A stretch of 45,678 nucleotides of DNA from Planctomycetota bacterium (GCA_016872775.1 VGZA01000048.1:1-45678), one strand, 5' to 3'; shown: positions 18,813 to 27,693, counted from the first letter of the stretch. Numbers and translations are program-made. The notes: generated by a model from the sequence alone, not told the origin.

Positions 18813-19769
18813 TCACTCGGACGCTAAGATGTTCCAGACATGGATCGACCGATCGAAGCTGGCGGTGGCGAGCCGGCGGCCGTCGGGATGGAAGGCCACC
18901 GCGTAGATCGTGTTCTGGTGGACGGTGCGCGCGAGCAGCGGCTTGCGATCGTTGACCTGCCAGATTTCGAAACGGCCCTCAGCGCCTCCGGCGGCAAGCA
19001 ACACGCCGTCGGGCGAGAACGCGACGGACTTCAACTTCGTGGCGGAACTGTCTAACGTTACCATCGGGGAAATGGTCTCGACCGCGGACGGTGTCGGCGC
19101 GGGTCCGTCGCAATTCCAGAGCCGCAGGGTGCCGTCCGCGCCCGCCGATGCAAGCAGTCCGCCGTCCTTCGGCGAAAATGCCAGCCCCTCCACGGTCCCA
19201 ACGTGGCCCGTCAACTTTCGGATCAAGGAATGCGCGGCGAGATTCCAGACCCGAATCGTCGCATCGTCGCCTCCGGAAGCCAACCAGTTTCCATCGGCCG
19301 AAAAGCCGAGGCACTGCACCGTGTCGTCGGAACCACTGAACGAGGCCACGGACGCGGTCGATTGGGAATCCCACAGCCGAACGGACTTGTCAAATCCGCC
19401 GCTGGCAATCCACGATCCCCGCGCGCTCACCGTCCCGCACGCCAGGTAATCCTGATGACCGCTGAGGTTTGCTACGAGTCGTCCTTCGCGAGTCCAGATG
19501 CGGACGGAACGATCGAGGCTCGCTGTGACGACGCGTCGACCGTCGGCAGTGAAACCGGCGAAGGCGACGCCGTCCCCGTGACCCGTTAACGTCGTGACCA
19601 GAGCGCCGTCGGAAGCGCGCCAGATGCGCGCCGTATTGTCCAGGCTGGCGGAAGCGAACAGTTCCCCGTCCGGCGAAAACGCGACGCCATAGATCGCGTT
19701 CGGGTGCACGACCGAATACAACCGCTCCAGCATGATCGGAGAACTATCTGGCTTGGACTCCATCGGCAT
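18813..19769 (-). CDS. Seven-blade WD40 repeat protein
   Basis: This 318-aa protein consists almost entirely of seven WD40 repeats. They can be counted from their VAFSPDG-type strands and the closing IW/LW/VW dipeptides (ARIW, VRIW, VRLW, IRVW, LRLW, FEIW, IHVW), so it forms one complete beta-propeller with no extra domain. There is no signal peptide, so it is probably a cytoplasmic scaffold. ATG 19769 has GGGAGCG just upstream. It lies 23 bases after the stop of the DUF1501 gene at 19793-21151 on the same strand, so the two are probably co-transcribed. The close coupling of an exported DUF1501 protein and an apparently unexported propeller is unexplained. Confidence 0.93.
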   Translation of the reverse strand: MPMESKPDSSPIMLERLYSVVHPNAIYGVAFSPDGELFASASLDNTARIWRASDGALVTTLTGHGDGVAFAGFTADGRRVVTASLDRSVRIWTREGRLVANLSGHQDYLACGTVSARGSWIASGGFDKSVRLWDSQSTASVASFSGSDDTVQCLGFSADGNWLASGGDDATIRVWNLAAHSLIRKLTGHVGTVEGLAFSPKDGGLLASAGADGTLRLWNCDGPAPTPSAVETISPMVTLDSSATKLKSVAFSPDGVLLAAGGAEGRFEIWQVNDRKPLLARTVHQNTIYAVAFHPDGRRLATASFDRSIHVWNILASE

Positions 19770-19792
19770 CGCTCCCGTTCAGCGACGGCACG

Positions 19793-21151
19793 CTACACCA
19801 ATTCGCGCAGGGGCTGGTACTGGGAATGGTCGATAAGATACTGCGGACGCCCACTCCAATCCCTGATCGTTGCTTGATTGATGTCGATGCCCAAGTTGTG
19901 GTAAACGGTTGCGAAAATCTCCTGGAAATGCACCGGGCGATCCTTGGCATGTTCGCCCAATCGGTTCGTCGACCCGATCACTTGCCCGGCGCGAATGCCG
20001 CCACCGGCGAGCAATGCGCAGGCGACCTGGGGCCAATGGTCGCGTCCACCATTTTTGTTGATGCGCGGCGTACGACCGAACTCACCCCAGACCAGCACCG
20101 ACACATCCTGGTCCATGCCTCGTTCGTGCAGGTCTTCCAGTAACGCGGTGAGCCCCTGGTCAAGCTGCGGAAAGTGATCGCGCGCGTTCTCGAAATTTGT
20201 TCCGTGGGGACGCCCGTGCCAATCCCAACGGCCGTACGCCAGCGTGACCACGCGCGTGCCCGCTTCGATCAGCCTCCGTGCTGCGAGGAAATACTCGTTC
20301 ATCAACGGGCCCGCATCGCCATAACCGGCAGGTACGTTGGCGCCGCGGCCGTATCGTTCGCGGACGGCAGGATCTTCCTGTTCAAGATCGAGCGCGTCGG
20401 CAACGCGGCTGGAGGTCAAGATGCCAAACGCTTGCTGGTTGTACGCATCAAATCCTTCCAAGGAGCTGTTCACCTCGGCGATCCGTTTGAGTTGATCGAG
20501 TCGCTGCCGCAAGCCATGCCGATCGCTCAACTTGTCGATGCTGATTCCCTGCAATGTCAGGTCGGCGTTGCCGCTGTTCGGTGTAAACGGTGCGTGGGCC
20601 TGTCCCACAAAGCCCGCCTGACCAGGATCCGCCCAGGTGCTGGTGCGCATCTTCGGCGACAAGCCGACGAATGCCGGCGTGCCGGCCCGCGCCGGCCCCT
20701 GCAACCTTGATACCACCGCGCCCAAGGAAGGCCAGCCGCCTGCCGGTTGTCGATCGAATGTGCGCCCGGTCATGCACTGGAAGCTGGCGTGTCGGCCTTC
20801 CGAGCCGACCACGGAACGAATCACCGCCAGCCGGTCGCTCATCGCGGCCATGCGCGGGAACAGCTCGCAGATCTCCAGGCCGGGAACACGCGTGGCAATC
20901 GGCCTGAACTCGCCGCGGATCTCGACCGGCGCATCCATTTTCAAATCAAACATGTCCTGATGCGGAGGACCGCCCGACAGGAACACCATGATTACCGATT
21001 TGTGTCGGCCAGCAGAACCGCCCGCCGACTCGGCGCGGAGCAGCTGCGGCAACGTCAGGCCGCCGGCGGCGGCAAGTCCGCCGATCTTGAGAAACGATCT
21101 CCGCGAAACCCCATCACAGAACCGATGCTTCGCGCCCCGCAACTCAATCAT
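19793..21151 (-). CDS. DUF1501 domain protein, 'EIRG' type, without cytochrome partner
   Basis: This 452-aa protein carries a textbook twin-arginine motif (SRRSFLK, residues 16-22) followed by [16 protein letters not shown], so it should be exported folded. DUF1501 landmarks are [14 protein letters not shown] (59-72), [10 protein letters not shown] and [17 protein letters not shown]. The Ser of the usual GGPS is Pro here (GGPP, 60-63). [12 protein letters not shown] after DLKM and GRDHW group it with the product at 10088-11467. ATG 21151 was chosen over the upstream opening at 21211 because GAGGACGGC precedes it and it keeps the Tat motif near the N-terminus. No PSCyt gene is adjacent; the WD40 gene follows. 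If the Ser is the catalytic nucleophile, this copy may be altered in activity. Confidence 0.9.
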   Translation of the reverse strand: MIELRGAKHRFCDGVSRRSFLKIGGLAAAGGLTLPQLLRAESAGGSAGRHKSVIMVFLSGGPPHQDMFDLKMDAPVEIRGEFRPIATRVPGLEICELFPRMAAMSDRLAVIRSVVGSEGRHASFQCMTGRTFDRQPAGGWPSLGAVVSRLQGPARAGTPAFVGLSPKMRTSTWADPGQAGFVGQAHAPFTPNSGNADLTLQGISIDKLSDRHGLRQRLDQLKRIAEVNSSLEGFDAYNQQAFGILTSSRVADALDLEQEDPAVRERYGRGANVPAGYGDAGPLMNEYFLAARRLIEAGTRVVTLAYGRWDWHGRPHGTNFENARDHFPQLDQGLTALLEDLHERGMDQDVSVLVWGEFGRTPRINKNGGRDHWPQVACALLAGGGIRAGQVIGSTNRLGEHAKDRPVHFQEIFATVYHNLGIDINQATIRDWSGRPQYLIDHSQYQPLRELV

Positions 21152-21214
21152 GCCGTCCTCGCCTGGCTCTTGCCGGTTTGGGGTTGTCACCGCAGAGGCA
21201 ACTGCGGCCAAAGA

Positions 21215-21754
21215 TCAGGATACGTGCCCGTCCGCACCAATGCAATCGCGAACCGCACGAAGCAGTTGCCGGAGATTTCTCGGGTTCTGGCCGAGGTCGC
21301 CGCGTCCGATGCGGGACCGGCTTTCGGCCTGCAGCGATGCGCCGCCGGTTCCTTCGTCGCGCGGTCGAATCGTCACCACAATATCGTCTTGAAACCGCCA
21401 GACTCGCGTCGAATGGACGAGCCGCAGGACGATCGTCTCGGATTCCCGTTCCTCAGCAACCAGCTGCCAGTCCGGCAACCGCGCCGCCGCCCCGATCACG
21501 CAGGCAGCCAGATCCTCCATCGACGACCGTGTTTTCACCGGCCGCAGCTGCGGATCGGCCGCGTCTTCCGACGTGCCGGCACGGTTCTCTCGCAGATCGC
21601 GATTCCAATCGTCCACGGTCAACAGCAATCCGCCCACGATCAATAGCAACCCGACCAGCAGCACCGCGCCGAGGAAGACGGATATCCAGAACATGGTACG
21701 GCGCGTCCGATTGTGGGAGGGCGTCAGGTTTGTTTCAATGAGCGGGACAGGCAT
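21215..21754 (-). CDS. DUF1499 family protein with N-terminal membrane helix
   Basis: This 179-aa protein has one strong transmembrane segment (about residues 22-46, MFWISVFLGAVLLVGLLLIV). A soluble DUF1499-like domain follows, with VKTRSSMEDLAACVIGAA, ETIVLRLVHSTRVWRFQDD and the family end motif RIGRGDLGQNPRNLRQLL. The function of DUF1499 is unknown. The start is uncertain. ATG 21754 gives a 20-residue cytosolic leader but leaves only 10 bases to the divergent rarA start. ATG 21694 starts directly at the membrane helix and leaves room for promoters. Neither has a strong ribosome-binding site. The stop lies 63 bases upstream of the DUF1501 gene on the same strand. Confidence 0.82.
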   Translation of the reverse strand: MPVPLIETNLTPSHNRTRRTMFWISVFLGAVLLVGLLLIVGGLLLTVDDWNRDLRENRAGTSEDAADPQLRPVKTRSSMEDLAACVIGAAARLPDWQLVAEERESETIVLRLVHSTRVWRFQDDIVVTIRPRDEGTGGASLQAESRSRIGRGDLGQNPRNLRQLLRAVRDCIGADGHVS

Positions 21755-21764
21755 GGGAAACTCG

Positions 21765-23090
21765 ATGTCACTTTTTCAGCAATCGGAAGCGGCGAATCTG
21801 CGGCGTGCTCAGCCGCTGGCGGCGCGCATGCGACCCACGACGTTGGCGGAATTCGTGGGTCAACAACATTTCCTCGGTGAAGGTAAGCTGCTGCGCCGAC
21901 TGCTCGTGGCCGATCGACTCGGTTCGGTCATTTTCCACGGTCCCCCCGGTACGGGCAAGACGACTTTGGCTCGGCTGCTTGCACACGAGAGCCGGCGCAA
22001 ATTCCGCCAGTTGAACGCCGTTACCAGCGGCGTCAAGGAACTGCGCGAGATCCTGGAAGCCGCGCGTGATGAATTGGCATCCGGCGGAATGCGGACACTG
22101 CTGTTCGTCGACGAAATCCACCGTTTCAACAAATCGCAGCAGGACGCACTGCTGCCGGACGTCGAAGACGGGGTCGTGACGCTGGTCGGCGCAACGACCG
22201 CCAATCCGTTTTTTGCGGTGAACAGCGCGCTGGTGAGTCGCAGCCAGTTGTTCCAGTTCGCACCTCTGAGCAAGTCCGACGTCGGCCAGCTGCTGCGTCG
22301 CGCCGCCGTGGACAAGCTGCGGGGACTCGGCGACTATCCGCTGCACTTGCACGATGATGCGGTCGAGTTCCTTTCGGAAATCTGTGACGGCGACGCGCGG
22401 CGAGCACTGGCCGCGCTCGAGATCGGCGTGCTCTCCTGCCCGCAGCGGCCGATCGAATTCACACGGGAACTGGCCGCGGAATCGATTCAACGCAAGGCGC
22501 TTCAGTACGATCCTTCCGGCGACGAACATTACGATTGTGCCAGCGCGCTGATCAAGAGCCTGCGGGGCGGCGATCCAGATGCCGGCATCTATTGGCTGGC
22601 CAGAATGCTTGAATCGGGGGAGGACATTCGCTTCATCTGCCGCCGGCTCGTCATTCTCGCCAGCGAGGATATCGGCAACGCGGATCCAGCCGCTCTGCCG
22701 CTGGCTGTCGCCGCGATGCAAGCCTGTGAGTTCGTCGGGCTCCCCGAATGCCAGCTCACGCTGGCTCAGGCGGTGACTTACCTGGCCTGCGCGCCAAAAT
22801 CAAACGCCGCCACCCTTGCGATAAGTGAGGCAAGAAGCGACATCCGTGACGGTCGTACCTTGCCGGTTCCGGTCCACCTGCGGGACAGCCATTACGCCGG
22901 CGCAACACAACTCGGTCACGGCCAAGGCTACCAATATTCCCATGACGCGGCGTCAGGGATCGCCGCGCAGGATTATCTCGGCACGGATCGAGAATATTAT
23001 CGCCCCACTTCCCATGGCGCGGAACGCGAAATCGGCGAAAGACTGGCCCATTTCAGAAAACTGCTGCGCGGGGAGCGGGGGAATTCCTGA
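21765..23090 (+). CDS. rarA: Replication-associated recombination protein A (AAA+ ATPase RarA/MgsA)
   Basis: This 441-aa protein is close to the usual length of RarA (E. coli 447). It is an AAA+ ATPase related to clamp loaders and WRNIP1 that acts at stalled replication forks. The family opening QPLAARMRPTTLAEFVGQQH is present (16-35). Walker A is GPPGTGKT (59-66), Walker B is VDEIHRF (115-121), and the sensor-1 region is VTLVGATTANPFF. The C-terminal tetramerisation region includes DPDAGIYWLARMLESGED and ASEDIGNADPAA. The C-terminal HYAGATQLGHGQGYQYSHD is typical. The frame extends further upstream, but ATG 21765 matches the family N-terminus and has GGGAA seven bases before it. It is divergent from the DUF1499 gene; the aldolase gene follows 105 bases downstream. 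Confidence 0.96.
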   Translation: MSLFQQSEAANLRRAQPLAARMRPTTLAEFVGQQHFLGEGKLLRRLLVADRLGSVIFHGPPGTGKTTLARLLAHESRRKFRQLNAVTSGVKELREILEAARDELASGGMRTLLFVDEIHRFNKSQQDALLPDVEDGVVTLVGATTANPFFAVNSALVSRSQLFQFAPLSKSDVGQLLRRAAVDKLRGLGDYPLHLHDDAVEFLSEICDGDARRALAALEIGVLSCPQRPIEFTRELAAESIQRKALQYDPSGDEHYDCASALIKSLRGGDPDAGIYWLARMLESGEDIRFICRRLVILASEDIGNADPAALPLAVAAMQACEFVGLPECQLTLAQAVTYLACAPKSNAATLAISEARSDIRDGRTLPVPVHLRDSHYAGATQLGHGQGYQYSHDAASGIAAQDYLGTDREYYRPTSHGAEREIGERLAHFRKLLRGERGNS

Positions 23091-23195
23091 CCGCTCGATT
23101 GCAAATCGCGAGCGGCAGGGAATACTTGCTTGAGCCGGCACTCGGCTCCTCGCGGCCAGTACAACCGTAACCACCACCCCGTACCGTCCACTGCC

Positions 23196-24155
23196 ATGCC
23201 AAACCTGCCCCGCCCGCTACGCGGAATCGTTCCGCCCATGGTCACGCCGTTGAAGAGTCGATCCGAACTCGATGCGCGCGGGCTGGAAAAATTGATCGAA
23301 CATCTCGTGCCGGCCGGCATTGCCGGCTTGTTTGTGCTGGGCACCACCGGCGAGGCGCCCAGCCTGGAATATCGCTTGCGGTATGAACTGGTCGAACGCA
23401 GCTGCGAATTCGTCAATGGCCGCGTTCCCGTTCTGGTCGGTGTCACTGACAGCGCACCGCAGGAAAGCGTCGAGCTTGCAAATTTCGCGCGAGATTGTGG
23501 TGCCTCCGGAATCGTCGCGGCGCCGCCCTACTACTTCCCGATCGCCGCGGAAGACCTCTCCCGCTATTTCCTGCAGCTCGCGGATGAATCTCCTTTGCCG
23601 CTTTTTCTGTACAACATGCCCGCTTGCGTCAAAGTATCGATCGGAATGGAAACCGCCGAGCAATGCGCCAAGCATCCCAATATCCTGGGAATCAAGGACA
23701 GCGGAGGATCGCTCGAAAATTTCCGGCGTTACCTGTCGTTACGCGAATTGCGCGAAGACTGGACGTTTCTCGTCGGCCCCGAACATCTCACCACCGCCGC
23801 CGTGTTGGCCGGTGGACACGGCGGTGTCAACGGCGGTGCCAACTTGCTGCCCAAGCTGTTCGTCGAAGCGTGCCATGCCGCGGAAAACGGCGAATTGCAG
23901 CTCGTCGCAAGGCTGCAGCAGGAAATCGAATCGCTCGGAGAACTCTATACCGTCGGTGACGACTTTGTCTCCGTCGCCCGCGGCTTGAAAGCGGCACTGG
24001 AACTGCAAGGCATCTGCAGTTCCGTCATGGCGCCGCCCTTCCAACAATACGACCCGCCGCAAATCCAAAAAGTCCGCGGTCTGCTCGCACGCTGGCAACG
24101 GTCCGAGATGGAACGGTCTGAGACACTCACGAGGTCTCCGAGCGACGCATCGTGA
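23196..24155 (+). CDS. Dihydrodipicolinate synthase (DapA) family aldolase
   Basis: This 319-aa class I aldolase belongs to the DapA/N-acetylneuraminate lyase superfamily. The phosphate/carboxylate-binding GTTGE is at 49-53, the catalytic Tyr at 139 (LFLYNMP) and the Schiff-base Lys at 167 (GIKDSGG). The superfamily includes lysine-pathway synthases, sialic acid lyases and keto-deoxy sugar acid aldolases. No lysine genes are nearby and the sequence departs from canonical DapA around the second half (GGHGGVNGGANLLP), so I leave the substrate open. The frame opens upstream at 23130, but ATG 23196 gives the family N-terminus (LRGIVPPMVTPL). No clear ribosome-binding site is visible. The gene follows rarA on the same strand. 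Confidence 0.92.
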   Translation: MPNLPRPLRGIVPPMVTPLKSRSELDARGLEKLIEHLVPAGIAGLFVLGTTGEAPSLEYRLRYELVERSCEFVNGRVPVLVGVTDSAPQESVELANFARDCGASGIVAAPPYYFPIAAEDLSRYFLQLADESPLPLFLYNMPACVKVSIGMETAEQCAKHPNILGIKDSGGSLENFRRYLSLRELREDWTFLVGPEHLTTAAVLAGGHGGVNGGANLLPKLFVEACHAAENGELQLVARLQQEIESLGELYTVGDDFVSVARGLKAALELQGICSSVMAPPFQQYDPPQIQKVRGLLARWQRSEMERSETLTRSPSDAS

Positions 24156-24318
24156 CCAACGCGAACTTTTTTGACGATTGCCATTGACGGAAATGGCGGG
24201 TGCCGCTCCATCAACGCACCATTACGAAGCCTACTCCGGATACGATTACCTTGACGTCGGGTATACCCAGTTCAACAGCTTCGTCGCTGGTATTCGAATC
24301 TGGTTTTAGGCGACATGT

Positions 24319-25176
24319 TCAGGCGGCTTCGGAGGGCGCGGTTACCAGGCACTTAAGTGCTTCGAGGCTTGCCAGCACATCCTCGGGTGACACGTGACTC
24401 CACTCGGAGGCTTTATGCCTCACGATCGCCAGTTTGAATGCTTCCACGGCATCAGCCAGGTCGGCGGGCAGCGCCGGCAAATCGGCGAAGGGACGCACGA
24501 CCGGAATCGGATCGGAAGCACTCGTCAACGTTTCTTCAGTTGACAGTGGGTCGTTGGTTGCCTGGTCACTTTCCGAACGGTGACCGGAGCCGAAGTTTCC
24601 CGGTCCCGTTATCTCGGCGTCAGCGGTTTCGTTCGTTGCCGGGTGCGTGGCGCCGTCAAGATCTCCGCGGCGGCTGGCTGGCTCCACGGTTAGGTCGAAG
24701 TCCTCGTCGGTTTCGACGGTGATGATTTCGGATGCCACCGGGCGCTGAGCCTCCACCGATCCCATGGTTTCCCAGCGCATGGAGCGCATTTCGGAAACCG
24801 ACCATGCATTTTGCACGGCGCCTTCAAGCCACATTTCGGCGTCGTTCCAATCGATCGCCGCCTGAAAATGGGTCCAGAAAAGGACCGGAAATTTCTCGTA
24901 GCTGGTACCAAAGCGTTGATAAACTCGACGTAATCTGCCGACATGCTGCGGCGTGACGCCTCCGACGCGACGGCTCCAGGAATCGTCAGAATACTCGTTT
25001 GCCGCGGCACCGGCTTCGATCAGCGCATCTCTCCAGTGCGCGATAATGCGACCTTTTTCCCAGTTGGTTGTGCTGACGAGCTGCCGCCATCGCCCGACGA
25101 AAGCCAACGAGGCCTGTTCCGCCTGCGGACTGGTCGATTCCGGGGCGGCATTGTCGAAGGGAGTCGATACTTCCAT
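24319..25176 (-). CDS. Hypothetical protein with a conserved-looking N-terminal domain and acidic linker
   Basis: This 285-aa protein is soluble, with no signal. Residues about 25-135 form a compact, Trp-rich domain: TTNWEKGRIIAHWRDAL, DSWSRRVGGVTPQHVGRLRR (which reads like a helix-turn-helix), FPVLFWTHFQAAIDWNDAEM and NAWSVSEMRSMRWETMG. An acidic, low-complexity region follows (about 140-230, rich in D/E/T/S). A short C-terminal helix pair closes it (LADAVEAFKLAIVRHKASEW, VLASLEALKCLV). I recall similar proteins in many planctomycetes but cannot verify this. The N-terminus loosely resembles DNA-binding partition/replication accessory proteins; that is inference only. ATG 25176 has AAGGAAA about seven bases upstream. 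The gene stands alone. Confidence 0.8.
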   Translation of the reverse strand: MEVSTPFDNAAPESTSPQAEQASLAFVGRWRQLVSTTNWEKGRIIAHWRDALIEAGAAANEYSDDSWSRRVGGVTPQHVGRLRRVYQRFGTSYEKFPVLFWTHFQAAIDWNDAEMWLEGAVQNAWSVSEMRSMRWETMGSVEAQRPVASEIITVETDEDFDLTVEPASRRGDLDGATHPATNETADAEITGPGNFGSGHRSESDQATNDPLSTEETLTSASDPIPVVRPFADLPALPADLADAVEAFKLAIVRHKASEWSHVSPEDVLASLEALKCLVTAPSEAA

Positions 25177-25268
25177 GGCGCTTTTCCTTGACTACCGATG
25201 GACGGCGCTTCGATTGAGCAAATCAAGTTGCTCAAAACTATCAGCCATTCGGAATTGGACAAGCGCAC

Positions 25269-25293
25269 CCCGGGAATCAGAAGATTTCCCGGG
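25269..25293. promoter_or_regulatory. Perfect 8-bp inverted repeat between the CDGSH and hypothetical genes
   Basis: CCCGGGAA (25269-25276) and TTCCCGGG (25286-25293) form a perfect stem with a nine-base loop. The second arm is also part of a 12-base palindrome TTTCCCGGGAAA (25285-25296). It lies about 93 bases upstream of the 285-aa gene start. There is no T-run on either side, so an operator or leader structure is more likely than an intrinsic terminator. Function not shown. Confidence 0.35.
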
Positions 25294-25371
25294 AAAACAC
25301 CCGCTTCGCGCGTCGGAGGCGGTGGGGAAAAGCTGTCGTTTGAATTCGATGTCGTTCAGCACCCTTGATTT

Positions 25372-25587
25372 TCAACCAGGCGCAGCCCGCACAACCGATT
25401 CAAATCCGCAATTGCGGTGAGCACCATCACAAAACGGTTTGTTGGCGGACGCGCCGCAGCGACAAAGGGCAATCACGGGCTTGTCCGCGGCGATGGTGAA
25501 TTGGTTTCCTTCGGCGTCGGCGATTGTCACCGGCGTCTCGATGACGATTGGTCCATTGTCACGAATTCGTATGCGGATGTTCGACAC
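25372..25587 (-). CDS. CDGSH iron-sulfur domain protein
   Basis: This 71-aa small protein has the full CDGSH zinc-finger-like motif CRCGASANKPFCDGAH. Cys42, Cys44, Cys53 and His57 are the expected ligands of a redox-active 2Fe-2S cluster (mitoNEET-type 3Cys/1His). The N-terminal half (VIETPVTIADAEGNQF) is the usual beta segment that precedes the motif in bacterial single-domain members. There is no membrane helix, unlike animal homologues. The start codon is GTG, with GAGG about nine bases upstream. It lies 57 bases downstream of the anti-sigma factor gene on the same strand and may be transcribed with it. Its physiological partner is unknown. Confidence 0.93.
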   Translation of the reverse strand: MSNIRIRIRDNGPIVIETPVTIADAEGNQFTIAADKPVIALCRCGASANKPFCDGAHRNCGFESVVRAAPG

Positions 25588-25644
25588 GGCTTACAACCTC
25601 ATGGGATCCAGGTGGTCGGATAACCGCAGTACTTTAGCAGATCG

Positions 25645-27693
25645 TCAAGGTTTCGGCTGCTTGGCCGCGTCAGGCTGTTCGGGCCTGACTCCGGCAGGAT
25701 CGACGGGTGCGGCGAGCGTTGGGTGACCGGGAACCGCACGCAGGATGATTAACAATCTCAGGACCTCGGAATCTCCACGGATCCCCTCGCGCGCTTCAAG
25801 GCCCGCCGAACGATCCTGGCTCTCGTCGTCGCGCGAGGCGACTCGCGAATCGGCCCGTTTTTCGACAGCAGACTCTCTCGACGCAATTCGTTCGTCCAGC
25901 CGCCTGCGCGGCTCGTTTGTTTTCGCGTACAGATCGAGTTCCGTCGGTGGCACCAGCTGGAACTGGTTGGATCGAAGTCGGCGCTTATGTTGTGCAAGAC
26001 CCTCGGCGCCCGATGCGCGAGATCTCGCCAGACTGTCCGCCGGTGGATCCTGTCGTTCGCCGCCCGCCGAATCCGCACCAGCGTCGAACGTTGGAGCCAC
26101 GCCCAACGTGTCGCGCCCCAACGATCGGTCCGAAAATCGCCAGAACCAGGTCCGCATTTCCGGCTGTTGCGCCGCGAAATCGACGACCGGTACGTTTTCT
26201 GGTCGATCTTCCTCCTGCCCGTTCGCTTCTCTGACTTTCGCGCCCAATGCGAGTTTGTCGAGGGAGCTATCGGTCTGCCGCTGTCTTCCCAGCACGGTTT
26301 CGGCGACAAAATCATTCAGAGCCGCGGTAATACTCTCCCGAGGTCCCTCGACCAAAATCATCTCTGGCGTCGGGCTTTCACCTCGATCCGCTGCCTCGGC
26401 GTCGGCTGCCGCTTTTTCATCGGCGAATTCCGGACTTGCAAGTGCATAGACCACAAGGTCGTGGCGGACCAGGGCGTCCCGCAGTTGCATTTGAACCTCT
26501 TCCCTCGGAGGCAAATCGATCTGAAGCACGTTCAGTTCCGCCAGTCGTTTGGCCGCGCCATACTCGCCGGGTTCCGCCGCAAGCTGTGGGATTTCCCCGT
26601 CGCTCTTTAGTTCCCTGGCGACAAGCGGAACCGGTTCGCCGTCGGCCAAATTCGGTGCGACTTTGAATTCGAGCGTCTCCGCTTCGGGACTCGCATTACG
26701 ATCCGCTTTTCGTGGGTGGATCGCTGGCGCTGGTGCCTTGCGGTCGCGCGATCCCCCCACACCCGGCAAGCCGCCTTGCGCCTGGATTCCACCACCGAAT
26801 CCAGTTCCTCTGCCGGTTCCGCCAATACCACCCATTCCGCCCGGTACCGACGATTGCCGTTCATTCGGCTCGGACGGTTGGGCGCCGTCCAATGTTTTTC
26901 CGCCGCCACCAGGCAGCGCCCTTGCACCCCCACGCATCCCACCGGAACGAGGCGAGAAGGTGAACGACTCGAAACGCTCTGGCGCGCCAGCACCGCCTCG
27001 TTCGTCCGCGGCAATACCACTCGTCGCTCCGGGCAGGACCCCGCCCGGCGAGGCTGCTTCTGCAAACGTATCGCCCGCAGGAGGCGAATCGGCCATGTGG
27101 AATTCTTTGTCACGATTCATGAGTTCGGTCGATTCCGACCTTGCCGCGAATACTTTGTTTTCCGGAGTCGCGACTGATTCCAGACCGCCATCAACGGTCG
27201 GTGCCCCAGGCAACGCACTTCGGTAAAACGCATTCGATCCTGACGCGGGCTCGCTGTCAGCGCGAGCCAATCCACGCCCACGTTGCGCGTCATCCATCCG
27301 TCCCGCGGCGAAATTCAACGCGAACATGATCAGCAGCCCGGCCGCCACGGTCGACATGATCCAGAACCCCCGCTGCCATCGCTTCAATCGGTCCGTCAGG
27401 TCGCCCGCGCCGTTGTTGGCGACGACTGCCGATGGATCGACCTTGGGGTCCGAAGGGGCAACCCCCTTCAACATCGCTCGCTCCGCAGCGCGCAAAACGC
27501 GCTCCGAAAACGATTCATCCAGCCTGTTCTGAGGCAACGACTGCAGACCGGTGCGCAGCGAGCGCAGATCTTCGAACATCCGCCGGGCCGCGACGTTCTC
27601 CACCAGCGTTCGCTCGACCAGCGCCTGCTCGTCCGACGTCAATTCGCCGTCCAGGTACGCGCTGATCAGTTCATCAGAGAATGGTTTGTTCAT
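25645..27693 (-). CDS. Large single-pass anti-sigma-factor-like protein with Gly-rich exported region
   Basis: This 682-aa protein is encoded 28 bases downstream of an ECF sigma gene. The N-terminus (SDELISAYLDGELTSDEQAL) matches the opening of planctomycete anti-sigma factors. It lacks the zinc-binding HxxxCxxC of ZAS proteins. One membrane helix lies at about 110-130 (FWIMSTVAAGLLIMFALNF). Beyond it is a long extracytoplasmic part: a Gly-rich stretch (about 250-330, for example GGMGGIGGTGRGTGFGGG), a folded segment with VLQIDLPPREEVQMQLRDAL and ILVEGPRESITAALNDFVAE, and a charged C-terminus ending in repeated Pro/Lys. The likely role is to hold the sigma factor at the membrane until an envelope signal is sensed. 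The exported part is far larger than in typical anti-sigma factors. Confidence 0.85.
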   Translation of the reverse strand: MNKPFSDELISAYLDGELTSDEQALVERTLVENVAARRMFEDLRSLRTGLQSLPQNRLDESFSERVLRAAERAMLKGVAPSDPKVDPSAVVANNGAGDLTDRLKRWQRGFWIMSTVAAGLLIMFALNFAAGRMDDAQRGRGLARADSEPASGSNAFYRSALPGAPTVDGGLESVATPENKVFAARSESTELMNRDKEFHMADSPPAGDTFAEAASPGGVLPGATSGIAADERGGAGAPERFESFTFSPRSGGMRGGARALPGGGGKTLDGAQPSEPNERQSSVPGGMGGIGGTGRGTGFGGGIQAQGGLPGVGGSRDRKAPAPAIHPRKADRNASPEAETLEFKVAPNLADGEPVPLVARELKSDGEIPQLAAEPGEYGAAKRLAELNVLQIDLPPREEVQMQLRDALVRHDLVVYALASPEFADEKAAADAEAADRGESPTPEMILVEGPRESITAALNDFVAETVLGRQRQTDSSLDKLALGAKVREANGQEEDRPENVPVVDFAAQQPEMRTWFWRFSDRSLGRDTLGVAPTFDAGADSAGGERQDPPADSLARSRASGAEGLAQHKRRLRSNQFQLVPPTELDLYAKTNEPRRRLDERIASRESAVEKRADSRVASRDDESQDRSAGLEAREGIRGDSEVLRLLIILRAVPGHPTLAAPVDPAGVRPEQPDAAKQPKP

